Part shown: one piece after another, positions 41,388-54,003 of the stretch
Numbering within the stretch: position 1 is the stretch's first letter
Layout of the letters: each line of letters opens with the position of its first letter
Assembly (NCBI RefSeq): GCF_002979655.1
Contig: NZ_PCPG01000007.1
Location: forward strand, 62,001-126,000
DNA: 64,000 nt
DNA from: Microbacterium sp. MYb45
Lineage (GTDB): Bacteria > Actinomycetota > Actinomycetes > Actinomycetales > Microbacteriaceae
Direction: 5' to 3'
Notes under the pieces: model-generated
Databases searched by the model: none
The model's input: only the letters and a program-made list of their open reading frames with translations
Told to the model about the DNA's origin: nothing
Translations under genes and position numbers: made by a program

Positions 41388-42860
41388 TCAGACGTTGATG
41401 CCGAGGGTGGCGGCGGTCGCCTCGGTGTACTGCTCCGCCAGCGCCGCATCCTTGTTCAGCTTCTCGCCGAACGTGGGGATCAGGGCGCGGAGTTCCGGCT
41501 CCCAGTGCGGATACTCGTCCGGGAAGCAGGCCTTGAGCAGCTCGAGCATGATCGGGACAGCGGTCGAAGCTCCCGGAGAAGCACCGAGGAGCCCGGCGAT
41601 CGATCCGTCTGCCGACGAGACGACCTCCGTGCCGAACTGCAGGATGCCGCCCTTCTTCGGGTCCTTCTTCATGACCTGAGCCCGCTGACCGGCGTCGATG
41701 AGAGTCCAGTCCTCGTCCTTGGCCGTCGGCATGAACGTGCGCAGGCTGTCGACCTTCTTGGCGTGGTTCTTCAGCAGCTCACCCACGAGGTACGTGATCA
41801 GATCGGGGTTCTTCACCGCGACCTGCAGCATCGGCAGCAGGTTGTGCGGGCGCACCTGCGAGACGATGTCGAGCATCGATCCGTTCTTGAGGAACTTCGG
41901 GCTGAACGTCGCGAACGGCCCGAACATGAGCGAGGACTCACCACCGACGACGCGGGTATCGAGGTGCGGAACCGACATCGGCGGAGCGCCGACGGATGCC
42001 TGCGAGTAGACCTTCGCCTTGTGCTGCGCGACGACCTTCGGGTTCGTGGTCTTGAGGAACTGGCCGCCGATCGGGAAGACGCCGTAGCCCTTGATCTCAG
42101 GAATGCCGGAATTCTGCAGCAGCTTGAGCGCCCAGCCGCCCGCACCGACGAACACGAAGCGTGCCTTGATCTCGTTCGGCGTGCGACCGATGGTCGTGCG
42201 GTACTTGACCAGCCAGCCGCCGTCCTTCTGCTTCTTGAGGCTGCGCACCTCGTGGTTCGTGCGCAGCGTGACACCCGACTCGGTCAGGTGGTCGAAGAGC
42301 TGGTGCGTCAGGGCTCCGAAGTCGACATCGGTGCCCGCCGGCACGCGCGTCGCGGCGAACGGCTCACCCTTGCGGCGCTGCTGCATGAGCAGCGGCGCCC
42401 ACTTGTTGATGACGCGGGAGTCCTCGCTGTACTCGATGCCGGCGAACAGCGGCTGCTCCTTCAGCACCTCGTAGCGGGCCTTGAGGTAGGCGACATCCTT
42501 CTCGCCGCGGACGAACGTCATGTGCGGAGTCGCGTTGATGAACGTCGACGGCGCGTCGAGCACACCCTTCTCGACCAGCGACGACCAGAACTGACGGCTC
42601 TGCTGGAACTGCTCGTTGATCGACACGGCCTTCGCCGGGTCGAGCGGAGCATCGCCCTGCTGCGGCATGTAGTTCAACTCGCACAGGGCGGCGTGCCCCG
42701 TGCCGGCGTTGTTCCACGGGTTCGAGCTCTCCTGAGCCACATCGGAGAGTCGCTCGAAGGCGACGATCTTCCACTCCGGCTGCAGCTCATGCAGGAGAGT
42801 ACCCAGGGTGGCGCTCATGATGCCACCGCCGATCAGGACGACATCGACGTTTTCTGTCAC
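41388..42860 (-). CDS. mqo: Malate:quinone oxidoreductase
   Basis: A 490-residue FAD enzyme that oxidises malate to oxaloacetate with quinone. The N-terminal dinucleotide-binding DVVLIGGGIMSATLGTLL and the family segments NNAGTGHAALCELNY, FVRGEKDV and LMFGPFATFSPKFLKNGS are present. It is peripheral to the inner membrane. Length is normal. It is upstream of tdk in the leftward direction. Confidence 0.96.
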   Translation of the reverse strand: MTENVDVVLIGGGIMSATLGTLLHELQPEWKIVAFERLSDVAQESSNPWNNAGTGHAALCELNYMPQQGDAPLDPAKAVSINEQFQQSRQFWSSLVEKGVLDAPSTFINATPHMTFVRGEKDVAYLKARYEVLKEQPLFAGIEYSEDSRVINKWAPLLMQQRRKGEPFAATRVPAGTDVDFGALTHQLFDHLTESGVTLRTNHEVRSLKKQKDGGWLVKYRTTIGRTPNEIKARFVFVGAGGWALKLLQNSGIPEIKGYGVFPIGGQFLKTTNPKVVAQHKAKVYSQASVGAPPMSVPHLDTRVVGGESSLMFGPFATFSPKFLKNGSMLDIVSQVRPHNLLPMLQVAVKNPDLITYLVGELLKNHAKKVDSLRTFMPTAKDEDWTLIDAGQRAQVMKKDPKKGGILQFGTEVVSSADGSIAGLLGASPGASTAVPIMLELLKACFPDEYPHWEPELRALIPTFGEKLNKDAALAEQYTEATAATLGINV

Positions 42861-42942
42861 CGAACCAGTCTAGTTCGCGGGCACGGGGTCGCAGACCATG
42901 CGTCCGACCCTGCCAGACCGGTTCGACATGGCGGGGATACCG

Positions 42943-44109
<1,167 letters not shown>

Positions 44110-44190
44110 CTACCGCGGTCCGAGGCGATGCGGCTTCCACGCTGCACACGCCCGCACAGTCGGCAGGAAAGCGAAGGCGGATGGCAGAGA

Positions 44191-45471
44191 TCAGCGTCCG
44201 GTGCCGGCGTGGACCGTGGCGTCGGAATCCCCGTCGAGTCCGTAGGCGGTGTGCACGGTGCGCGCGGCCTCGGTCAGGTCGGTGTCGCGCAGGACCACCG
44301 AGATGCGGATCTCGGACGTCGAGATCATCTCGATGTTGATGCCGCCGGCGGAGAGCGCCTCGAACAGCGTCGCGGAAACGCCGGAGTGAGTGCGCATACC
44401 CGCACCGACGACGGAGAGCTTGCCGATCTGGTCGTCGTGGATCAGATTCTGGAAGCCCACCTCGGTCTGATCCCCCGCCAGCGCCTTGAGCGCTGCCGCG
44501 GCATCCGCCTTGGGGACGGTGAAGGAGATGTCGGTGCGCCCGGTGGCCGAGACATTCTGCACGATCATGTCGACGTTCGCGCCGGACTTGGCCACGATCT
44601 TGAAGATCTCGGCGGCCTTGCCGGGGACGTCGGGCACGCCCGCGACCGTGATCTTGGCCTGGCTGAAGTCGGTGGCGACCCCAGCGACGATCGGTTCTTC
44701 CATGACTGCTCCCTCGGCTTCGCGAGGGTTCTTCATACCCTCGCCCAGAACGTACGTGCCCTCGGCCGACGAGAACGTCGACCGAGCGTGAATGAGGACC
44801 CCGTGACGGCGCGCGTACTCGACGGCGCGGATGTAGAGCACCTTGGCGCCGTTGGCGGCGAGCTCCAGCATCTCCTCGCTCGAGACGTGATCGAGCTTCT
44901 GCGCCTTCGGGATCACGCGCGGATCGGCGGTGAAGATGCCGTCCACGTCGCTGTAGATCTCGCACACGTCGGCGTCGAGCGCGGCGGCGAGGGCGACGGC
45001 CGTGGTGTCCGACCCCCCGCGACCGAGCGTGGTGATGTCGCGGGTGTCGCGGTTGAAGCCCTGGAATCCGGCGACGATCACGATCGCCCCCTCGTCGAGA
45101 GCCTCGCGCAGACGCACGGGAGTGACATCGACGATGCGGGCGGCACCGTGCTGCGAGTCGGTGATCATGCCCGCCTGGCTGCCCGTGAAAGAGCGCGCCT
45201 CGAAGCCCATCGAGTGGATCGCCATGGCCAGCAGCGCCATCGAGATGCGCTCTCCGCTGGAGAGGAGCATGTCGAGCTCGCGCGGCGCGGGAATCGGGGC
45301 GACCTCGTTGGCGAGCTCGAGGAGCTCGTCGGTGGTGTCGCCCATGGCGCTGACCGCGACCACGACGTCGTGACCGGCACGACGGGTGTCGACGATGCGC
45401 TTGGCGACGCGCTTGATGCTCTCTGCGTCGGCGACGGACGAGCCGCCGTACTTCTGCACGATGAGGGCCAC
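44191..45471 (-). CDS. lysC: Aspartokinase
   Basis: A 426-residue aspartate kinase. KYGGSSV opens the kinase domain, with GFQGFN and [19 protein letters not shown] later; two ACT domains in the C-terminal third (for example [13 protein letters not shown]) provide feedback control. I start at the GTG at 45471, which follows GGGAG with five bases; a GTG two codons earlier is possible. It makes aspartyl phosphate, used by Asd next door. In corynebacteria an internal start gives a small regulatory subunit, which I cannot confirm here. Confidence 0.95.
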   Translation of the reverse strand: MALIVQKYGGSSVADAESIKRVAKRIVDTRRAGHDVVVAVSAMGDTTDELLELANEVAPIPAPRELDMLLSSGERISMALLAMAIHSMGFEARSFTGSQAGMITDSQHGAARIVDVTPVRLREALDEGAIVIVAGFQGFNRDTRDITTLGRGGSDTTAVALAAALDADVCEIYSDVDGIFTADPRVIPKAQKLDHVSSEEMLELAANGAKVLYIRAVEYARRHGVLIHARSTFSSAEGTYVLGEGMKNPREAEGAVMEEPIVAGVATDFSQAKITVAGVPDVPGKAAEIFKIVAKSGANVDMIVQNVSATGRTDISFTVPKADAAAALKALAGDQTEVGFQNLIHDDQIGKLSVVGAGMRTHSGVSATLFEALSAGGINIEMISTSEIRISVVLRDTDLTEAARTVHTAYGLDGDSDATVHAGTGR

Positions 45472-45565
45472 GATCACTCCCTGGGATGTCGGGCGGATCC
45501 GCCCACGCTCATTCTACGATCGGCGCGTATGCCCCGTTGTGCATGTGTCACGGGGCGCGCGTGGG

Positions 45566-46483
45566 TCAGAGTGCGGGAGGGAGCGCCTGCGGAGAGGCCG
45601 GACGCAGACGGCCACCGGTGGCGGCGAACCAGCAGCCGACGATGATCAGCGGGAACCCGAGCAGCAACCCGGGCGTCAGCGGCTCGGCGAGGACGATCGC
45701 CCCGAGGATGATCGCGACCACCGGATTCACGTAGGTGAACAGCGGGGCGCGCACCGGTCCCACCTCGCGGATGAGGGCGAAGAACGCGAGGAACGCTACG
45801 GCCGTGCAGATCACGGCGAGCGCGAGGAGCGCGGCGATCGAGGGCAGCGTGGGGACCTCGTGCTGCGTGAGCAGACCGATCGGGAGGTAGAAGATGCCGA
45901 TCATGAGCAGCGACAGGGTGATGGTGCCCAGCGAAGGGACGTCGTTGAGCTTGCGCGCCACGATGAACGGGGCGATCGCGTAGAGCACCGCCACCAGCAG
46001 GACTTCGCCGGCCGCCAGCAGGCTGACCTCGCCACCGAAGAGACCGGGACCGGCGACCACGATCGCGACGCCGATGAAGCCGACGAGCAGGCCGATTCCG
46101 CGAGTGGGCCGCAGCACCCCACGGTCGCCGCCGCCGAGAGCGATCAGCGCGGCGAAGAGCGGAACCGTCGCCACCAGCAGACCGGTCATGCCGGAGGGAA
46201 GCGTCATCTCGGCATGTCCGAGCAGCAGGAAGGGACCGGCCATCTCGACGGCGCCGAAGGCCAGCACCCACGGCCAGTGCTTCAGCGCAGCCCGAAGCGC
46301 GCCGCTGCGGATGGCGAACGGCAGGAGCAGCAGGGCGGCGATGAGAGTGCGCCCGGCGACGATCGCGGGCGGCGAGAACGACTCGACCGCGACGCTGATG
46401 AACAGGTACGGCACGCCCCACAGCAGGGCCATGGCCCCGAAGAGAAGCCAGCCACGACGCGAGAAGCCCGCGTTCGGGGTCAC
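45566..46483 (-). CDS. EamA family transporter
   Basis: A 305-residue membrane protein with about ten helices and two EamA repeats (first [17 protein letters not shown], second [18 protein letters not shown]). Such drug/metabolite transporters export amino acids or other small molecules. The GTG at 46483 makes a GTGA overlap with the recR stop, so it is translated with the recombination gene although the functions are unrelated. Confidence 0.88.
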   Translation of the reverse strand: MTPNAGFSRRGWLLFGAMALLWGVPYLFISVAVESFSPPAIVAGRTLIAALLLLPFAIRSGALRAALKHWPWVLAFGAVEMAGPFLLLGHAEMTLPSGMTGLLVATVPLFAALIALGGGDRGVLRPTRGIGLLVGFIGVAIVVAGPGLFGGEVSLLAAGEVLLVAVLYAIAPFIVARKLNDVPSLGTITLSLLMIGIFYLPIGLLTQHEVPTLPSIAALLALAVICTAVAFLAFFALIREVGPVRAPLFTYVNPVVAIILGAIVLAEPLTPGLLLGFPLIIVGCWFAATGGRLRPASPQALPPAL

Positions 46484-47073
46484 AGGATGCGCCGGCCCTC
46501 GAAGGCACGACCGAGGGTGACCTCGTCGGCATATTCGAGGTCGCCGCCGACCGGGAGCCCGGAGGCGAGCCGGGACACCGTGATCTGCATCGTCGTGAGC
46601 AGCCGACTCAGGTAACTCGCTGTCGCCTCCCCCTCGAGGTTCGGGTTGGTGGCGAGGATGACCTCCTGCACCGTGCCGTCGGCGAGACGTGTCATGAGCT
46701 GCGCGATGCGGAGGTCGTCGGGCCCGACGCCGGCGATGGGGCTGATGGCCCCGCCGAGCACGTGGTAGAGCCCGCGGAACTCGCGCGTGCGCTCGATGGC
46801 CGCGACGTCTTTGGCGTCTTCGACCACGCAGATCAGCGTCTGGCTGCGGCGCGGGTCGCGGCAGATGGCACACCGCTCCTGCTCGGCGACGTTGCCGCAG
46901 ATCTCGCAGAACCGCACACGGGTGCGGATCTCGCTGAGGAGTTCCGCGAGACGGGCGACGTCGAACGTCGGCGTCTGCAGGATGTGGAACGTGATCCGCT
47001 GGGCGGACTTCGGGCCGATGCCGGGCAGGCGACCGAACTCGTCGATCAGCTCCTGAACGATGCCGTCATACAT
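46480..47073 (-). CDS. recR: Recombination mediator RecR
   Basis: A 197-residue protein: N-terminal helix-hairpin-helix ([11 protein letters not shown]), a four-cysteine zinc finger (CEICGN and CAIC), a TOPRIM domain and a C-terminal helical tail. It works with RecF/RecO to load RecA. It starts at the base where dnaX ends. Confidence 0.96.
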   Translation of the reverse strand: MYDGIVQELIDEFGRLPGIGPKSAQRITFHILQTPTFDVARLAELLSEIRTRVRFCEICGNVAEQERCAICRDPRRSQTLICVVEDAKDVAAIERTREFRGLYHVLGGAISPIAGVGPDDLRIAQLMTRLADGTVQEVILATNPNLEGEATASYLSRLLTTMQITVSRLASGLPVGGDLEYADEVTLGRAFEGRRIL

Positions 47074-49355
47074 CAGTTGAACCTCGTCGGGGGCTCGTAG
47101 GGCTCTTCACGCAGGAACGTCGCGCCGAGCACCTGGCGGATCACGGCCTCGCCGTAGCGTTGCACTCCCCCGACCGAAGGAGCGCGCTCGATGACGACCG
47201 GTGGGGCTGCTGCCGCGCGCTGCGCCTGCGGGGCGGGCTGCTGCTGAGGAGCAGCCCGTGGAGGCACTGGCTCCCGCGGAGCAGGCTGCCGCGAGACCGG
47301 CGGCTCGTACGAAGGATCGTAGGGCGGCTCGTCATCGAAGGCCGGAGCCTCATCGTCGCCCGGAAGCGGAGGTTCGTCACGATCGACCGCACCATCGGAT
47401 GGCGGGACGGGAGCGGATGCCGCTGCCTCGACCTCTTCGGGCTCCTCGTCGACGGGGAGCGGCGAAGACGGCGCGGGCGGGGCGCTCGCCGGCTCTTCCT
47501 GCGCGGTGGGGATCGGTGCGACCGCCCATTCGGTCACCGCGGATGCCGACGAGCCACGGACCTGCGAGCGGGAGGAACTCGCTGACGCAGGCTCCGATGC
47601 GGCAGCGGAATCGGCGGGCGCCGAGGGACCGGATGCCGCCGACTGGCGTGGAGCACCACCGGCAGGCATCGGTGCAGGAAGGTACTTCACCCGCACCCCG
47701 AGCTCGTGCTCGATCGCGGACCGCAGGTGGTCGGAGGGACCGGAACCGGGGGTCGTGCCCTTGAACTTCGCGACGTCGTGCTGGCTCGTGAAGCCCAGCG
47801 TCAGCACCTCGGTGTCAGTGACGTAGGCGAGCGGCTGCACGGCCGTGGCCAGCAGCCAGGATGTGCGGCTGATGCCTTCGAGCCGGGTGAGGACAGCGGG
47901 CCAGGACGCACGGATGCTGTCGAACGTGACCGGTCCTCGAGGAGCGGGAGGTTCGGTGGCAGCGGGTTCGGTGGCAGACGGTTCGGTGGCAGACGGTTCG
48001 GCGGCAGCAGGCTCGGTCGCGGTCTTTTCCTGCGCGGGCGCCTCGGCCCCGGCTGAACTCGGCGCCGCGGGTGTAGCGACGGCAGGCGCAGACGCAGGTG
48101 GCGTGTCCGACACCGATGGAGCGGGAGTGGGCACCGAGGCCGCAGGCGCCGAAACAGGCGCCGACGCTGCCGTGGGCCGCGTGGGCGCCGGGGCGCGCTC
48201 GGCAATGGGAGCCGCCGGCGCCGCAGCGGCAGCATCCGTCGCACTGGCAAGCACACGCGCCACCATGAGCTCGAGATGCAGGCGCGGGGATGTCGCCCCC
48301 GACATGTCGTCGAGGGCTGCGCTCACGACGTCGGCGGTGCGGGACAGGCGCGCGGCACCGAAGACCTCTGCCTGGCCGCGCATGCGCTGCAGGTCGTCTT
48401 CGGCGATCCCACGCAGGACGGCCGAAGCGCCGGCACCGACGGCCGCGATGACGATCAGGTCGCGCAGCCGTTCGAGCAGGTCGTCGACGAAGCGCCGCGG
48501 GTCTTGACCGGTCTGCACGACACGGTCGATGGCGGGGAACGCGGCGGCGGCGTCTCCGGCGGCGAGCGCGTCGACGATCTCGTCGAGGAGAGCACCGTGC
48601 GTGTAGCCGAGCAGAGAGACGGCGCGCGCGTAGCCGACCGTGACGGTCTCGGAACCGGCGGGTGCGTCGGATCCGGCGATGAGCTGGTCGAGCAGCGAGA
48701 GCGTGTCTCGCGGAGAGCCGCCGCCCGCGCGGACGACGAGCGGCAGCACGCCCTGCTCGACGATCACGCCCTCTTCGGCGCAGAGCTTCTCGACGTACTC
48801 GAGCATCGCTGCGGGCGGCACGAGACGGAACGGGTAGTGGTGTGTGCGGGAGCGGATCGTGCCGAGGACCTTCTCGGGCTCGGTCGTCGCGAAGATGAAC
48901 TTGACGTGCTCCGGGGGCTCCTCGACGAGCTTGAGCAGCGCGTTGAACCCCTGTGGGGTGACCATGTGCGCCTCGTCGAGGATGAAGATCTTGTACCGGT
49001 CGCGGCTGGGCGCGAAGGTCGCCCGCTCGCGCAGGTCACGGGCGTCGTCGACGCCGTTGTGGCTGGCCGCGTCGATCTCGACGACGTCGAGCGATCCCCC
49101 GCCGGCGCGCGACAGCTCGACGCAGCTCGGGCAGACGCCGCACGGCACGTCGGTCGGCCCCTCGGCGCAGTTCAGGCAGCGCGCCAGGATGCGCGCCGAG
49201 GTCGTCTTGCCGCAGCCGCGAGGGCCGGAGAACAGGTACGCGTGGCCGACCCGATCGCCGCGCAGCGCCGTCATGAGGGGGTCGGTCACCTGGGACTGCC
49301 CGATCATCTCGCCGAACGTCTCGGGGCGGTAGCGGCGGTAGAGGGCTGTGGTCAC
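47073..49355 (-). CDS. dnaX: DNA polymerase III gamma/tau subunit
   Basis: A 760-residue clamp-loader ATPase: Walker [16 protein letters not shown] near residue 45, a zinc knuckle with CLNC and CGVCPSC, a DEAH box in ILDEAHM, and [10 protein letters not shown]. After about residue 370 a long Pro/Ala/Ser/Glu linker includes an imperfect pentapeptide repeat, followed by a folded C-terminal region. With HolB and delta it loads the beta clamp and couples the polymerases. recR follows with a one-base overlap. Confidence 0.95.
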   Translation of the reverse strand: MTTALYRRYRPETFGEMIGQSQVTDPLMTALRGDRVGHAYLFSGPRGCGKTTSARILARCLNCAEGPTDVPCGVCPSCVELSRAGGGSLDVVEIDAASHNGVDDARDLRERATFAPSRDRYKIFILDEAHMVTPQGFNALLKLVEEPPEHVKFIFATTEPEKVLGTIRSRTHHYPFRLVPPAAMLEYVEKLCAEEGVIVEQGVLPLVVRAGGGSPRDTLSLLDQLIAGSDAPAGSETVTVGYARAVSLLGYTHGALLDEIVDALAAGDAAAAFPAIDRVVQTGQDPRRFVDDLLERLRDLIVIAAVGAGASAVLRGIAEDDLQRMRGQAEVFGAARLSRTADVVSAALDDMSGATSPRLHLELMVARVLASATDAAAAAPAAPIAERAPAPTRPTAASAPVSAPAASVPTPAPSVSDTPPASAPAVATPAAPSSAGAEAPAQEKTATEPAAAEPSATEPSATEPAATEPPAPRGPVTFDSIRASWPAVLTRLEGISRTSWLLATAVQPLAYVTDTEVLTLGFTSQHDVAKFKGTTPGSGPSDHLRSAIEHELGVRVKYLPAPMPAGGAPRQSAASGPSAPADSAAASEPASASSSRSQVRGSSASAVTEWAVAPIPTAQEEPASAPPAPSSPLPVDEEPEEVEAAASAPVPPSDGAVDRDEPPLPGDDEAPAFDDEPPYDPSYEPPVSRQPAPREPVPPRAAPQQQPAPQAQRAAAAPPVVIERAPSVGGVQRYGEAVIRQVLGATFLREEPYEPPTRFN
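47951..48025 (+). repeat. 15-bp tandem repeat inside dnaX
   Basis: About five in-phase 15-base units (first unit GTTCGGTGGCAGCGG) with sequence change towards the end. On the coding strand it encodes the linker repeat SATEP / AATEP. In-frame gain or loss would lengthen or shorten the linker without a frameshift. Confidence 0.75.
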
Positions 49356-49419
49356 CTCAACAGCCTACGGCGTGCCGCCGACCTTCGGCGGGTCGGCCGA
49401 TCCACGGCGTCCGGCAGCG

Positions 49420-51927
49420 TCAATCGGTCGACTCGATCACCGGGATGGCGGTGGTGATGACGGGGACGGATGCCGACATCCGGGTGCCGTCGTCGCGGCG
49501 GGCGTCGGCGAACTGCCGCAGCGTCGGACGCCCGGGGATCAGCGGTCCCTGATCCGCCAGCGGCACGACGACCTCGTCCTCCACGGTCGCGAAATACGCG
49601 GTGTCCCGCACGCTGAAAGGCACCGGGGGGCCGCTGCGCACCTGCACGCGCAGCTCGTCCTTGGTGACCGAGACGTGCAGCGTGGATCCCTGCCACTGCA
49701 GCGGGAACGACAGCGACGGCCAGTCGGCCGGCAGGCGTGGATCGAAGCTCAGGTCGCCGGCATAGTCACGCATGCCGCCGAAACCGCACACCAGCGCCGT
49801 CCACACTCCACCGGCGGAGGCCACATGCACGCCGTCGGCCGCGTTGTGGTGCAGGTCGTGCAGGTCGACGAACAGCGACTGCTCGAAATACCTCTGCGCG
49901 AGATCCTGGTACCCGACCTCCGCGGCGAGGATCGACTGCACGACCGCCGAGAGCGTCGAGTCGCCCGTGGTCAGCGGATCGTAGTAATCGAAGTCGGCCT
50001 TCTTCTCCTCGGGCGAGAAGTGGTTCCCCTGCAGGAACAGCGCCAGCACGACATCCGCCTGCTTGAGCACCTGGAACCGGTAGATCACCAGCGGGTGGAA
50101 GTGCAGCAGCAGCGGTCGCTGCTCGGCGGGCGTGTTGGCGAGATCCCAGACCTCGCGCTCGAGGAACAGCGAGTCCTGCGGATGGATGCCGAGGCCCTCG
50201 CTGTAGGGGATGTACATCGCCTCCGCCGCGCGGTCCCACGCCTCGGCCTCGCCGACGCCGAGCCCCGTGCGATCGACGAGCTTCACATAGTCCTCGGGGT
50301 GGCTCTCCTTGATCTCGCGGACGATCTTCGCCGCGTAGCGGAGGTTGTAGCGCGCCATGACGTTCGTGTAGAGATTGTCGTTGACGACCGTGGTGTACTC
50401 GTCGGGCCCCGTGACGCCGTGGATGTGGAAGGTCTCGATCCCGTCGCCGGCATCCGCCTCCTCCACCAGCCGCGAGGCACGCCAGAAGCCGAGAGTCGCC
50501 CACAGCCGCGCGGTCTCGATCGCGATGTCGGCGCCCTCGCGCCGGAGGAACTCCTCGTCACCGGTCGCGCGCACGTACTTGCCGAGCGCGAAGCTGATGT
50601 CGGCGTTGATGTGGTACTGCGCGGTACCGGCCGCGTAGTACGCGGAGGCCTCCTCGCCGTTGATGGTGCGCCACGGGAAGAGCGCCCCCGCCTCGTTGAG
50701 CTGTGCGGCCCGGCGACGCGCAGCCGGGAGCATCTTCACCCGCGCCCGCAGTGCGTTGTATGCCCACCGCGGCGTCGTGTAGGTGAGGAAGGGGAGCACG
50801 TAGATCTCGGTGTCCCAGAAGTAGTGTCCGCTGTATCCCGACCCGGAGACGCCCTTCGCGGGGACGCCGGCGCCGTCTGCGCGGGCGGAGGCCTGAGCCA
50901 GCTGGAAAAGGCACCACCGGGTGGCCTGCTGCAGGTCGTCGCGGCCACCGATCTGCACGTCGCTGCGCTCCCAGAACGCATCGAGCCAGGCCCGCTGACG
51001 CTGGAAGACCGTCTCGACGCCCTCATCGGCCGCGCGGTCGAGCGAACGACGGCAGCGATCGACGAGCTCACGCGGCGGTACGCCCCGCGAGGTGTGGTAG
51101 CTGACGAGCTTCGTGACCGTGATGGGGACGCCGGCCTTCGCCTGCACGCGGAACACGTTCTTCGCGATGTCGGGCTCCACGAGCGTGCGGGCGTTGTACT
51201 CGTTCTCGGTCTCGACCACGTGGTCGGCCACGACGGCGACCGTCATCCCGGAGTCGGCGACCCGGTACGACAGCGCGGAGCGCAGCCCGTCCTGCCAGTG
51301 CTCGGCAGGCTCCAGCACGCGGTCGGCGATCTTCTCGGCCTTGCGAGGATCGAAGGCAGCGGCCTTCGTGCCGATCGGAGTGCCGGCGTACACGCCCGCA
51401 CCGTCCTGGCGGTTCAGCAGCTGGCAGCTGATGGTGACCGGGGCATCGGCGTTCTCGACGACGACCTCGAGCCGCAGCACGGCGAGGTGCCGCTCCTCGA
51501 AGCTCACGATGCGCTCGTCACGCATGCGCACACGCTTGCCCGACGGGGTCTCCCAGACCACGTGACGCTCCAGCACTCCGGTGCGCAGGTCGAGCGTGCG
51601 GCGGTACTCGCGCACGTCGGCGTCGTCGAGGGAGATGGGTTCGTCGTCGACGTAGACGCGCATGACCTTGGCATCGGGAGCGTTGACGATCGTCTGCCCG
51701 ACCTCGGCGAAACCGTAGGCCTGCTCAGCGTGCCGGATCGGCCAGGTCTCGTGCAGCCCGTTGATGAACGTGCCGTGCTCCTGTGCGCCGCGGCCCTCGA
51801 TGTGGTTGCCGCGCAGGCCCAGGTAGCCGTTGCCGACCGAGAACAGCGTCTCGCCGACGCCCTCCTCCGAGTAGTGCGTGTCGATCAGTCGCCAGGGGTC
51901 GACGGGGAAGCGGTCGCGGTCGATCAT
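49420..51927 (-). CDS. Glycoside hydrolase family 65 disaccharide phosphorylase
   Basis: An 835-residue GH65 protein: N-terminal beta-sandwich, then an (alpha/alpha)6 barrel with FWDTEIYVLPFLTYTTPRWA and the catalytic Glu in VTGPDEYT, and a C-terminal beta domain. Members split maltose, trehalose or kojibiose with phosphate into beta-glucose 1-phosphate and glucose. Specificity cannot be told from sequence by eye. The start overlaps the beta-phosphoglucomutase stop by four bases (ATGA). Confidence 0.92.
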   Translation of the reverse strand: MIDRDRFPVDPWRLIDTHYSEEGVGETLFSVGNGYLGLRGNHIEGRGAQEHGTFINGLHETWPIRHAEQAYGFAEVGQTIVNAPDAKVMRVYVDDEPISLDDADVREYRRTLDLRTGVLERHVVWETPSGKRVRMRDERIVSFEERHLAVLRLEVVVENADAPVTISCQLLNRQDGAGVYAGTPIGTKAAAFDPRKAEKIADRVLEPAEHWQDGLRSALSYRVADSGMTVAVVADHVVETENEYNARTLVEPDIAKNVFRVQAKAGVPITVTKLVSYHTSRGVPPRELVDRCRRSLDRAADEGVETVFQRQRAWLDAFWERSDVQIGGRDDLQQATRWCLFQLAQASARADGAGVPAKGVSGSGYSGHYFWDTEIYVLPFLTYTTPRWAYNALRARVKMLPAARRRAAQLNEAGALFPWRTINGEEASAYYAAGTAQYHINADISFALGKYVRATGDEEFLRREGADIAIETARLWATLGFWRASRLVEEADAGDGIETFHIHGVTGPDEYTTVVNDNLYTNVMARYNLRYAAKIVREIKESHPEDYVKLVDRTGLGVGEAEAWDRAAEAMYIPYSEGLGIHPQDSLFLEREVWDLANTPAEQRPLLLHFHPLVIYRFQVLKQADVVLALFLQGNHFSPEEKKADFDYYDPLTTGDSTLSAVVQSILAAEVGYQDLAQRYFEQSLFVDLHDLHHNAADGVHVASAGGVWTALVCGFGGMRDYAGDLSFDPRLPADWPSLSFPLQWQGSTLHVSVTKDELRVQVRSGPPVPFSVRDTAYFATVEDEVVVPLADQGPLIPGRPTLRQFADARRDDGTRMSASVPVITTAIPVIESTD

Positions 51928-52682
51928 GCGGTCTCCGGGATGTCGGTGCGGGTATCGGGGACGAACACGGCCAGGTCGTCGACGACGACGGTGGCGCCGG
52001 CGGCACGGAGCGCCTCGGCACCGGCACCGCGGTCGACGCCGATCACGCTCGCATAGCCGGCGGCAGCGGCGGAAGCGGCCCCGGAGGTGGCATCCTCCAC
52101 GGCGACCGAGCGGGCCGGGTCGACACCGAGCGCCACCGCGCCCGCGGCGAACATGTCGGCGGCGGGCTTCGACGCGAGACCGTCGCGCTCGGCCACGACC
52201 CCGTCCACGACGATCCGGAAGAAGGAGCGGATGCCGGCGGCGGCCAGCACCTCCTCGGCGTTCTTGGAGCTCGACACCACGCCGAGCGGGATGCCGGCGG
52301 CATGCAGAGCCTCGACGACCGCGAGTGAGCCCGGGTACGGCGCGATGCCCTGCCCGCGCAGCGACTGCGCGAAGGCGGCGTTCTTGCGGTTGCCGATCCC
52401 GCAGATGGTCTCGGCCGAGGGGTCGTCATCGACCTCGCCCCAGGGCACCTCGACGTTGCGACTGCGCAGCAGACTCGCCACTCCGTCGTAGCGCTTCTTG
52501 CCGTCGACGTAGTCGTAGTAGTCGGCATCGGTGTACGGCGACGTGATGCCCCAGCGGGCGAACACGTCGTCGAACACGACCTTCCAGGCGCGCATGTGCA
52601 CCTCGGCGGTCGGAGTGAGCACGCCGTCGAGGTCGAACAGTACGCCGTCGGCGTGGAACAGGTCGGGCAGTGCTTCTGGCAC
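51924..52682 (-). CDS. pgmB: beta-Phosphoglucomutase family HAD enzyme
   Basis: A 252-residue HAD enzyme. Catalytic FDLDGVLTPTAEVH, a Ser motif GVVSSSKNAEEV, a Lys (SKPAADMF) and an acidic VEDATSGAAS complete the active site; a helical cap lies in between. With the downstream GH65 enzyme it should convert beta-glucose 1-phosphate to glucose 6-phosphate. The GTG at 52682 follows GGAGG; a TTG 19 codons upstream is the alternative. Confidence 0.9.
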   Translation of the reverse strand: MPEALPDLFHADGVLFDLDGVLTPTAEVHMRAWKVVFDDVFARWGITSPYTDADYYDYVDGKKRYDGVASLLRSRNVEVPWGEVDDDPSAETICGIGNRKNAAFAQSLRGQGIAPYPGSLAVVEALHAAGIPLGVVSSSKNAEEVLAAAGIRSFFRIVVDGVVAERDGLASKPAADMFAAGAVALGVDPARSVAVEDATSGAASAAAAGYASVIGVDRGAGAEALRAAGATVVVDDLAVFVPDTRTDIPETA

Positions 52683-52782
52683 AGAGCCTCCAGGAGAAGG
52701 GCGATCGTCGGGCCGGCACCTCTCCGTGCCACTGTGCAAGCGTAATGCGGTGGCGCTTCAGGAGGTAACCCCGGCGGACGGA

Positions 52783-54003
52783 TCAGAGCAGTTCGGCCGT
52801 CTGCCGGGCGATCTGCAGTTCCTCATCCGTCGGCACCACGAGGACCGTCACCGGTGAGGTGTTCGTGGAGATGCGCCGGATGCCGCGTTCCCTCGCCTCG
52901 TTGCGGGCGGCATCCATCTCCACACCCGCGAATCCGAGGGTCGCCATCGCGGCCGCCCGCACCGGCGCCGCGTTCTCGCCGACGCCGGCGGTGAAGGAGA
53001 TGACGTCCACTCCCCCGAGCTGCGCGATGTACGCGCCGGCATAGGCGCGCAGGCGGTGCACGTACACGTCGAAGGCGAGCATCGCGGCGTCGTCCCCCGC
53101 CTCCACCCCGGCGAGGATGTCGCGCATGTCGCTCCGACCGGCGAGGCCGGCCAGCCCGCTGCGGGTGTTGAGCAGCGAGTCGAGGTCGTCGATCGAGAGG
53201 CCGGCACGACGCGACAGGTGCACGAGCGCGGCGGGGTCGATGTCGCCGGAGCGGGTGCCCATGACCAGGCCCTCGAGCGGGGTGAGCCCCATCGAGGTCT
53301 CGACCGAGCGACCGCCGTCGATCGCCGTCACCGACGCCCCGTTTCCGAGGTGGAACACGAGCTGTCGGAGACTGCCGAGGTCGCGGCCGAGGAACGCCGC
53401 CGCGGCCTCGCTCACATACTGGTGGCTCGTGCCGTGGAAGCCGTAGCGGCGCACCCGGTGCTCCGCGGCGAGCGCGGCGTCGATCGCGTAGGTGTACGCG
53501 GCGGGCGGGAGCGTCTGGTGGAACGCCGTGTCGAAGACGGCGACGTGCGGAACCTGATCGAACACGGCGCGGGCGGCGCGGATGCCGGCCAGGTTCGCGG
53601 GGTTGTGCAGCGGCGCGAGCACAGCGAGCTCATCGATCTGCCGCTCCACATCGGCGTCGATCAGCGTCGGGGCGTAGAAGCGGGCGCCCCCGTGGACCAC
53701 GCGGTGCCCCACGGCGACCGGGCGGTGTTCCTCGAGAGACGGGCCGTGCGCGGCGAACTGCGCGCGCATGATCTCGAAGGCGGCGGCATGATCGGCGATC
53801 GGGCGCTCGTCGCGATACGTCGCGTCCAGCATCGTCGGCATGGCCGTGCCGTCGGACTCGGGACGCACGGTGTGCGCGACCGGGCTGGCGTCCTGGCCGA
53901 TGCGCTCGATGAGCCCGCTCGCCAGCAGGTTCTCCTGCTCGATGTCGATCAGGCTGTACTTCAGCGACGACGAACCGCTGTTGATCACCAGGATCGCGCT
54001 CAT
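52783..54003 (-). CDS. ackA: Acetate kinase
   Basis: A 406-residue enzyme interconverting acetyl phosphate and acetate with ADP/ATP. N-terminal INSGSSSLKYSL, HRVVHGG, FDTAFHQT and the HLGNGASVTAI phosphate-binding segment are present. The ATG overlaps the pta stop as ATGA, the standard pta-ackA pair. Confidence 0.97.
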   Translation of the reverse strand: MSAILVINSGSSSLKYSLIDIEQENLLASGLIERIGQDASPVAHTVRPESDGTAMPTMLDATYRDERPIADHAAAFEIMRAQFAAHGPSLEEHRPVAVGHRVVHGGARFYAPTLIDADVERQIDELAVLAPLHNPANLAGIRAARAVFDQVPHVAVFDTAFHQTLPPAAYTYAIDAALAAEHRVRRYGFHGTSHQYVSEAAAAFLGRDLGSLRQLVFHLGNGASVTAIDGGRSVETSMGLTPLEGLVMGTRSGDIDPAALVHLSRRAGLSIDDLDSLLNTRSGLAGLAGRSDMRDILAGVEAGDDAAMLAFDVYVHRLRAYAGAYIAQLGGVDVISFTAGVGENAAPVRAAAMATLGFAGVEMDAARNEARERGIRRISTNTSPVTVLVVPTDEELQIARQTAELL

